Positions 56,509 through 64,000 of a stretch of DNA of 64,000 nucleotides are shown here, piece by piece. Position 1 is the first letter of the stretch; every line of letters starts with the position of its first letter. The stretch spans positions 153,407,048 to 153,471,047 of the forward strand of contig NC_081407.1 of the NCBI RefSeq assembly GCF_030272615.1, read 5' to 3'. The position numbers and the translations under genes were made by a program. The notes under the pieces were generated by a model. The model worked only from the letters and a program-made list of their open reading frames with translations. It had not been told where the DNA came from and ran no database searches. This DNA is from Cryptomeria japonica (Eukaryota; Streptophyta; Pinopsida; Cupressales; Cupressaceae).

Positions 56509-58310
56509 GAGGCTTCCCAATGTTTAATTACTATGGATATGGAGCCTAATTTGGATAACTTGTTTCATGAGAATGTGGGTGGTTCTTCTATTCCAACAAT
56601 TGATGTTATTTATCCCCATTCTCTACATAATTCTCATGGTGAGGGTGAATCATTAACTAGGGTTTATTTTGATCAATTGGAGAAGATTGAAAATGAATTT
56701 GAAAATCTTCAACAATGGATGAGTCAACAATACCCATAAAGTGACTCTATCCCATTGATTGAAGGATTGAAAAAAATGGTTCAAAGTGATAAAGTTGGTG
56801 TTGATTTGTTGTGTGGCCTTTCTCATATTGTTTACACTAATATCATGCCTTTGAAAAGTTGTGGTGAAGTCCTTGGTTACACTCAACCTCATACAAAATT
56901 TAATCATTATATTCCTATGACTACTTCTATGACTATTGTTCCTACTTTCACATCCAATATCATGGCTAATTCTACACAAAATGTTATTCCTACACATGTT
57001 AGTCAAGGGGGCAACATTGCTAATCAAAACTCTTTCATCCCTCCTTCTGTGAGTATTATGTTTTTTACCCAATCATCTCCCATACCTACCTATCATAGTG
57101 TTCCACCTCCTTATTCTCAACCTTTGCCTTCATTTAACAATGTTACTCCTTCATCTCAATCAAACATCATGTCTAATTTCAACCCATCCATTAAAGCAAC
57201 CATTAATAGCCTAGCTCAAACCTTGTCATCCTTGCAACAACAAATAGCTTCCATGAACCAATCAAAGTTTAATGTGCCCACATTTGATGTAGAGATCTTA
57301 TTATCTACTAATATTGTCTATGTTGTCCCCCCTAAACATGTAGAAGTCCCTCAATTGGAGATTTATAATGGAAAAGTTGATTCTATGACTCATGTGAAAT
57401 TTCAAACTTTGTGTAGTGATTTTGATTATGATTAAAAACTTTTTTGCTAAATTGTTTACTAGAACATTTAGGGATAAAGCTTGCAATGGTATTGTTCTTT
57501 GCCTCCTTATTCTATTACATCATTTCAACAATTTCACAATAATATTGGTCCTAAGATTACTTTGACTGATTTGATGCATTGTAAACAAGGTGTTAAAGAA
57601 AAAGTGGTTGAGTTTATTGGTAGATATAAGCATTTGTATTCTTAAATTTCTTATCCTATGCCTGATCAATATGTTCAAAGAATTCATTTCTAATTTGAAA
57701 AAGACATCAGGGACAAGCTTCTCTTTTTCAAAGTTTACTTCTTTTACACAGTACTTCATAACTATCAGCTTCAAGTGAGTCAATTTGAACAATCTCCTTC
57801 AATGGCTCTGGTTGATAAGAATGAAAGTGCTCAAAAACCTTTTGTGAAGTTTAAACTGAACAAGGGATTCATCAAATCAATGACAACACCAATACCTAGG
57901 TAGCAGTTGTGACAACGAGTGTGACTCTTTTATCCAAGTATTTTAGAAAAGAATTTACACTTCTTTCGAAATCGTTGCATAGCATAATGACACAATGGTT
58001 GAACAAGAATGTGTTGAAAATTCCTCCCAACAAACCAATTGACACATCCAAACCTTTGCCACCTTATCATGATGCCAAATCTTTTTGCCAATATCATTGT
58101 CAACCCGATCGTGACACTGAAAAGTGTTATTCCCTAAGGAGTAAGATTCGAGACCTTATTGATAACAATACTATATTTGTAGTTGGTGTGAATGACAAAG
58201 GAAATAAATCCGTAGCTTCTCCTAATCAAAACCTCCAAATCTTTGCTAATCATTTGCCTTCTCATTCTACTAGTGTGATTAAGTCTGAGCATCTTATCTT
58301 TCCTCATTGA
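56509..58310 (+). pseudogene. Ty3/gypsy-like gag remnant
   Basis: Pieces of a gag protein in different frames. 56509-56739 and 56755-57435 give a Ser/Pro-rich N-terminus ending in VPQLEIYNGKVDSMTHVKFQ. Around 57440-57660 the capsid signature continues in shifted frames (LFAKLFTRTFRDKA, PITSFQQFHN-like, GVKEKVVEFIGRYKHLY). 57909-58310 holds KPLPPYHDAKSFCQYHCQPD, RDTEKC and RDLIDN, a degenerate Cys-His knuckle of the kind seen in Tat/Ogre-like gag. Many stops. No protease or RT follows, so only the gag end of the element survives. Confidence 0.7.
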
Positions 58311-58314
58311 TAGG

Positions 58315-59510
58315 GATGGTGAGAATGGATCAATAATGTGGATAAATCAACCAAATGATAGTGTTCAATTTTAGGTGTCTAAATTTTTCCTCTCTTTGAA
58401 ATGACATTAAAATAACATTGTTTTGAACAAAAATAAAATATACTTGAGTTGAAGAAAGACTAAGTGGAAAGATGCCCCAATGTAGAAAGGGTGAAAGAAA
58501 ATAATTGGGGTAGGTGATAAGAATGTGCATGGAAATGTTCCTTCAAAGGAATGAAAATTGCAATAAAAATCATTCAAAAATACAAAGCAAAGAAACAATC
58601 AAGATAAGGTGATAAAGGAGCTCAAACCATAGTGATTTTTTGTTGAAAACGATGTTGATCTCCTCATCATATATATTTTCCTAATATGGTTGATTACAAT
58701 GTGTGCTCACAAAAGTTTGGTAGTATAATGATGCTCTATTGATTTTGGATGCATGATATGATAAAATGGCCAAGTGTTTTGACAATATGGAAGATGAGAG
58801 ATGAAATGGAAGGTGAGGATGCAAAGATGAAGATTAATGACTAGGATGGTTTGGGTCCTTTCAAGCCATGAGATGATGCCAAGTAGCATCAATGGAGAGC
58901 TTGAGAGGATATTGTACCCTTAGAGTGTGGACAAGATCTTGCCATAAAGGTATTTCTTCTCCTCACAATCCAAAGGTAGGGTAATGAAAGGAATAAATGA
59001 GTTAAATTTTTTTATGTAACCTTTTGGAAGAGAGCCCATGTGGGCTTCATTTTCAAAAGGAGAAGGCATTTAAGTCTGAAAGGTCTAAGAGGGTAGCAAT
59101 TAATGTCAAAGATTTGACCCCTGGATTATGAATATGCAAGTGGTTAGGGGATGATTAGGTGGGGATTAGGATTAGGATTAGAGGGCAACTGATAAAAGTA
59201 GGAGGATGTGACCAAGGAAAGAGAAAATGAAGAATAAATAGATTTAATCAATTCATTTTGGAGACAAATGAGATTTTTGAATTATATTAAATAAGTCAGG
59301 ATACCTATTTTATTTAATAGATAGAAGGGTTAATGGTTTATTAAACTAGGTAAATCAATTAAATCGATTACCATAGGGGATAAGAAAGAAAGATAGAAGA
59401 AAAGGATAATTAATTAAATGATTATAAATTATTTAATCAATAGCGATGGTTAGAATGGATGAATAATGTAGATAAATTGACCAAATGATAGTGGTCAATT
59501 TTAGGTGTCT
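58315..59510. repeat. Pair of 66-bp direct repeats 1.1 kb apart
   Basis: 58315-58380 and 59445-59510 share 'gatggt.agaatggat.aataatgt.gataaat..accaaatgatagtg.tcaattttaggtgtct' with about 6 differences in 66. The sequence between is non-coding and AT-rich, with a repeated 'attaggattaggatta'-like patch near 59165. They may be ends of a deleted element, or LTR fragments of the gypsy element. Confidence 0.7.
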
Positions 59511-62500
59511 ACAAAAATTAAAGGTTTTTAAAAATGTATAATTTATATATATATTTTAATTATGATACTTTGTTATTTTTACTGAGAATGGGTTTTTAAC
59601 CAAACATAAGGGTTGTTAACAAGAAAATAGGGGAACATAGCATGAGGTTTGAACGCCAAGTAATTTCTAAATGTTGTATTCATATCCCAAACTTAATAGT
59701 ACAAGAGGGATAATGAGTTCGTCCATTTTGTGCATAAACTATTTAACAAAATGAATAAATAGAAAATCGGTTGCTATAAACCATAACACATATCAGATAT
59801 AACTCCAATATATATTGTCCAACCCTTAAATGAGAATGACTCTAAAACATTCTATTATCCTCAACTTAAAAAATTCAATAATAAAAGATTTCATTTTCTT
59901 GGTTGTAATGATTTCAAAAACAAAACAAATAAATTAAAATTTAAAAAAATCAAACATTTAGAAACATAAATTTATAAAAAATAAAAGAAAATATTCTATA
60001 TTATTCTTTTTTCTCTTTCTCTTCATTTGAATTTCATTCCTTGACCTTTAGAGAGTGGGTGGTTTCATTTCATTTTATATTTATTGAAAGAAAAGAGCTT
60101 TCAATGTTTTCAATAATATTGGGCGATGAAGCTTATTCAACAATTATTCATCCACCAATATGTATTAAGTACGGGGAGAAACATTTACACGCTTGGTAAG
60201 TATGCCCCAAAGCATTCACCAAACTAAAGCAAATTTCCTTAAAAAAAAATAAAGCTAGCTTGGAGTGTGCATGCACAACTCTATGTAGCTCATCTAACTA
60301 AATATATACAATGCATAATCATTCAAGAAAGTTTTGGGCAGAAACCTTTATTTGCAAGATGTCAATAAAACCTAGAGGAGTATATGTCGGAGTTTGCAGG
60401 GTGCTTGTAGAGGCCATAATGGTAGAAGAGCAAATCACTTTTTAAGTTAATTTTTTTTTTTTTTTTTTTTAGTCTTGCTTACTTTGTATTTTAGGTAAGT
60501 GGTTATTCAGTTAATTAAAATGTAATCTATACGAAGAAGAGTTTTTTTTTAAAGTTAAATGTTATCTTTCGTATGAGTTGCATTTTAGTTCATTGGAGAG
60601 CCGTTTCTGTATGCTAGCGTCAAACACTTATGTTTGCTTATGGGTATTAGAGTAACATAAAAATGTTGTGAAAATGAATTGAGGATAGAGGCATAACAAA
60701 GAAGATCGGATGTAGATGGGTTGAAGCTCATAAAAGATTGCATAAATTTATATAATAGTCTATATTAGGGCAACAAATTTTACAATCAAATCAAGTTCAA
60801 TAATGAGTACATCATTGTTTTGTCTAAATCTTGACAAGGTATTTGTAAGATGAAGTCCTCTCTATGATCTAAATGTCTCCATGAATATTTACTACATTTA
60901 TTAGCTTGTTCTTATTTTGGTTAGTCTATTACTACAATAGTTGTAAAAAAAATCTTAATACTAATGCGGTTGTCTATTTATTTCTAGATGTCTAAAAATG
61001 TTAGACCATGTGAAGATCTTGAGTCTTTGAATTTGTGTTTTAGTGAAAATCTAGCTAGACTAACATAATCTCATAGGTATTTCTAGTTCCCTATTCTAGT
61101 TTGATTTATATATATGTTTTGTTACTACTTTATTGTCCAACTCCATTGCCCATGGATGAAGAGATTGGGCTTCCTTTGTTTGATCAAGATTTAAAATAAT
61201 AAATCTCTATCAAAAGTTTTGATGAATTATTCATAATTTAAGGTTTACCAATCTACATAAACTCAATGCTACATGCATCTGTAAATTCTTGTAAAACCCA
61301 ACACTTATGAATCATCTTTTAATGTCCCATTTTCAATAAATCTATGTTTGTGGACTAAATGCCCATTCCTAATGTTTCCCATGGTTGAAGAGTGTCAATA
61401 CATTCTCCCCCTTCTTCCTCCATGTACCTATTGGGGTTAGAAATTTCTAAGGTTCCAAAAATATTTTGTCTACGATTTATCAAAATATCGTATTCCTCCT
61501 ACTTAGGAGTCAAACTTCCTTGTACTAGTATATCTCACTATTGAACCCCAATCCCTAACAACTAGTAAGAGTCGGTCATGAGGTGGTATCCTTGAACTCC
61601 AAACTATGTCATTCCTACTTTTTTTTCACTAATTATTCTTACCTAGCCTTATACAACTAACAATGCCATTAATGGCCATTTTGATGATACAACCACTACA
61701 AAAGGGAATTTTCTACCCCAAAAACATAGTCAAATTGTTTTAGAATGAAACTACTACAAGTAAAGGATGAAGAAGGTTGATTAAGTCAACCAATTCAAAA
61801 TAAAAAAGAGAGTCATTGCTTACGTACCGCAACCATACACATGTTCTTTATGCTTGATTAATGCAATGGTTATATCCGTGTATAAATTTTGGTTGTTATT
61901 TTGGTAGGATCTCTTATTATTTGTCAATTTGAAGAATATCAAAGGGCAAGACATGTTCTAGTAAGATTATCAACTATTCTACAAACTAAAACCCTAACCA
62001 CTATAATTATAAGTACCAATGTTTCTAGAGAGTTGTATTTGAGGTTAAAGACCCTCAAATTTATAGGAAGATAAAGGACAAAAACTTATCAATTTCATGA
62101 GGTAGATGATGAAACCCCTTTGCTAGATCACATAATTTTACTAGAGGTCATGAGTGAGCCTCCATGGTCATAAATTATAGATAAATCAACTTCATATAAT
62201 TTGTTGTTGTTATGGGTTGAACAAATAACTTTAGGGCATTTGTATCTATAATATTTGTAGTGTCTTTGAGTGTACTTTCTGTATGCTAGAATTATGGTTA
62301 ATCAATCAAATAGAAATGAAGCAACTAACATACCAATGAAATAAAATATGCAAAAGGATTTACTTGATAAACTTAACTAAACAAACAATCCTTCAAAGGA
62401 GGTCCATTGTTCTCTATCTCAAAGGATTTTGTTATCACTGTTTTAAAAATGGGTATTCATGTTCCATAATTGGCTAAAAGTCTAAAAAAATTGAGTTTGA

Positions 62501-62756
62501 TTGTGGCCTTGTTGCTTCTATGTTCTTGGTCTAGAAGAGGGTTTAAGGTTTTTGTTTTTAACCCTTCATGTTTTTGAAAAACCCTTATGTTCTATTCATG
62601 CGTTACTTTTACCACTTAAGTGGAAGGGTCGCTTGACCATGTAAGTGTTCCCCCCCCCCTTTTGTATTTCTCCCTAGGCGGGTCTAGCAGTGCTTTATTT
62701 TCCCTAAGCCTTTCCTTAAGTTCTTAATTTTTAATCGGGCTCCTTAACCATCGCGC
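59511..62756. other. AT-rich non-coding stretch
   Basis: No gene, LTR or tandem array supported. It has a T-run of about 24 bases near 60447-60470 and a C-run near 62649-62659. The ORF at 61889-62074 is short and without motifs. Confidence 0.5.
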
Positions 62757-63683
62757 AGGTTCTTTTTAATCTAACGGCGTGCGCGATTTCGCAACCCTAA
62801 GATGACTGTGAGTTATCGTTCGCAAAATGGTGAAAGGTGGAAGTGGGTCCAACATCCAAGTTTTAACTAAGGTAAAGACCAATCAAGTTCTTTTTGATCG
62901 AACGGCTCACGCTATTTCGCAAGACAAAGGTGCATGGGTTTTAGGCTTCGCGAAATGGCGAAAAGGAAACTTTATCTACACGGTAGTAAAGATTGAAGGT
63001 AAAGGCCGATCAAGTTCTTTTTGATCCGACGATCGGCGCTATTTCCCAGCCCTAAGGTGACCGAGAGTTAACCTTCGTGAAATAGCAAAGTGACATGGCA
63101 GCCACTTGGTTGGTGTTGTGGCAGAATAGATGGATCAGACTGTGGACGAAAAGGCGACTTGTCAGATGCACGTGGCAGTCCTGAAGTGGATCCCGTGGAA
63201 GTTTTTCAGCAAATAGGTGATTGACACGTCGCTTTTCCTTTACCGGATGATTGCCAGGTTGGATAGTGTTGAGTCAAAGGGCCCACCTCTGTCGGGTTAG
63301 GTTTGCTAAAAGGTGGGTATCTCAAGGAGGATACGACAGTGGGCGCCATTTCGCAGGCCAAAGATGCAGGGTAATTACCATTCGCGAAACAGCGAAAATC
63401 GTTAGCCTTAAACGCTTGGTGCGCGATTAGTGGGGTAAACCATCAGTCACAGGAAAGGATAAATACCGATCAAGTTCTTTTTGATCAGAAGGCTCGTGCG
63501 GGATCACTGGGTGAAGATGCGTGGATTTTAGGCTTCGCGAAATAGCGAAAGAGATCTGAGCTCATCGCCAAATGAAGAATGGTCAACAAAGTAAAGGTCG
63601 TGCAAGTTCCACTTGATATGACGATTGGCATGATTTTGCTTGATGAAGATGCGTGGATTTTAGGCTTCGCGAAATGGCAAAAC
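62757..63683. repeat. Diverged repeat array with inverted 'tttcgc ... gcgaaa' pairs
   Basis: At least six related units: 62757-62836, 62869-62963, 62998-63090, 63341-63398 (partial), 63455-63550 and 63590-63683. A full unit reads roughly 'ccgatcaagttctttttgatc...', then 'cgctatttcgcaa...', then 'ggcttcgcgaaatggcgaaa'. Each unit contains two self-complementary pairs: 'gatcaag...cttTTTGATC' and 'cgctatttcgc ... gcgaaatagcg'. The spacing between units is uneven, and non-repeat DNA separates units 3 and 4. The array is clearly more GC-rich than its surroundings. Confidence 0.85.
62827..63024 (+). CDS. Hypothetical 65-residue ORF in the repeat array
   Basis: Starts ATG 62827 and spans repeat unit 2, giving QVLFDRTAHAISQDKGAWVL followed by GFAKWRKG. 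It shares this peptide with 63579-63941. No family recognised; see the array entry for the alternative that only the DNA repeat matters. Confidence 0.2.
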   Translation: MVKGGSGSNIQVLTKVKTNQVLFDRTAHAISQDKGAWVLGFAKWRKGNFIYTVVKIEGKGRSSSF

Positions 63684-63941
63684 AACAAAGTGATTGAAAC
63701 ACTCAGACATTTTATGATCCATTGGAGCCATTTTTTTGAATTCATTTGTGAATTCAATTCTGAGGTGATGACCGAAGCATGCGGTGTTAATGTCGTAGTT
63801 AAGAACCCAATTGTCATATATATGCTCACATCAATTGAAAGTAGATATCATTTCAAAGAGTTGTTGCAGAAAAGCTGGTGCAAAGTAGAGTTCTTCAGGC
63901 CGAAAATAGGTTTTCTTGTGTTTTGCTTACCAGTTACTTGA
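63579..63941 (+). CDS. Hypothetical 120-residue ORF starting in the last repeat unit
   Basis: Starts ATG 63579 (MVNKVKVVQVPLDMTIG) and runs past the repeat to a stop at 63941. Its DEDAWILGFAKWQ segment is matched by DKGAWVLGFAKWR in the 65-codon ORF at 62827-63024 and by an interrupted version in the unit at 63455-63550. The C-terminal 80 residues (HFFEFICEFNSEVM, SIESRYHFKELLQK) look like ordinary protein but match no family I recognise. It could be chance coding across a repeat, or the last relic of a repeated-motif protein. Confidence 0.3.
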   Translation: MVNKVKVVQVPLDMTIGMILLDEDAWILGFAKWQNNKVIETLRHFMIHWSHFFEFICEFNSEVMTEACGVNVVVKNPIVIYMLTSIESRYHFKELLQKSWCKVEFFRPKIGFLVFCLPVT

Positions 63942-64000
63942 AAAATTGATGAATTGTAGTTTTGTTCTGTTAAAGAATTCCTTTGATTAGTAATTGAAAT

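Noticed and set aside
62757-63683. CRISPR-like array
   Set aside because: Units are diverged and unevenly spaced with no constant repeat/unique spacer pattern, and the window is eukaryotic.

Overview
The window is nuclear DNA from a land plant, most likely a seed plant with a large, repeat-filled genome. A conifer or other gymnosperm would fit, but the sequence alone cannot prove that. The evidence is: AT-rich spacers, dense nested Ty1/copia and Ty3/gypsy LTR retrotransposons, primer-binding sites matching the 3' end of plant initiator tRNA-Met, intron-like splice sites, MULE-type MITEs, and a plant UNC93-like membrane protein gene. Bacterial-style operon logic does not apply.

Layout. 1-4.7 kb: ends of SIRE-like copia elements, with a broken minus-strand copia pol at 2.5-4.7 kb. 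4.7-10.7 kb: an LTR element with a coiled-coil/zinc-knuckle gag and a second long unknown ORF but no pol. 10.7-28.8 kb: a decayed Helentron-type rolling-circle transposon reading on +. Its order is OTU modules, a DUF6570-like region, HUH/Y2 Rep, PIF1 helicase and endonuclease/exonuclease/phosphatase (EEP) domain. It is split between Rep and helicase by an 11.1-kb minus-strand copia insertion (14931-26045) flanked by the 5-bp target duplication TCACC. That insertion is itself a mosaic, containing a second copy of its own RT/RNase H and pieces of a plus-strand LTR element. 30.7-32.3 kb: an RPA70-like gene remnant with apparent introns. 34.3-35.0 kb: a second, uninterrupted OTU ORF in inverted orientation.

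35.8-45.4 kb is the gene-bearing part: the probable last exon of an unidentified plant gene (35792-37189, +) and an intact single-exon UNC93-like gene (38794-40167, -). Upstream of the UNC93 gene lie a 56-bp tandem duplication and two related MITEs. 48.2-52.8 kb: a truncated SIRE-like RT/RNase H with three related LTRs in a row. 53.2-58.3 kb: two tandem LTR/leader-like blocks followed by a decayed gypsy-type gag. The right end (62.7-63.7 kb) holds an unusual repeat array whose units carry an inverted 'gctatttcgc / gcgaaatagc' pair and can partly be read as a repeated peptide.

Only the UNC93-like gene looks like an intact host gene. The upstream exons of the 35.8-kb gene would have to lie beyond the repeats. 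The most notable observation is the seed-plant Helentron with an EEP nuclease and tandem OTU modules, one with the catalytic Cys changed to Ser. All functions are read from motifs in the sequence; no database search was run.
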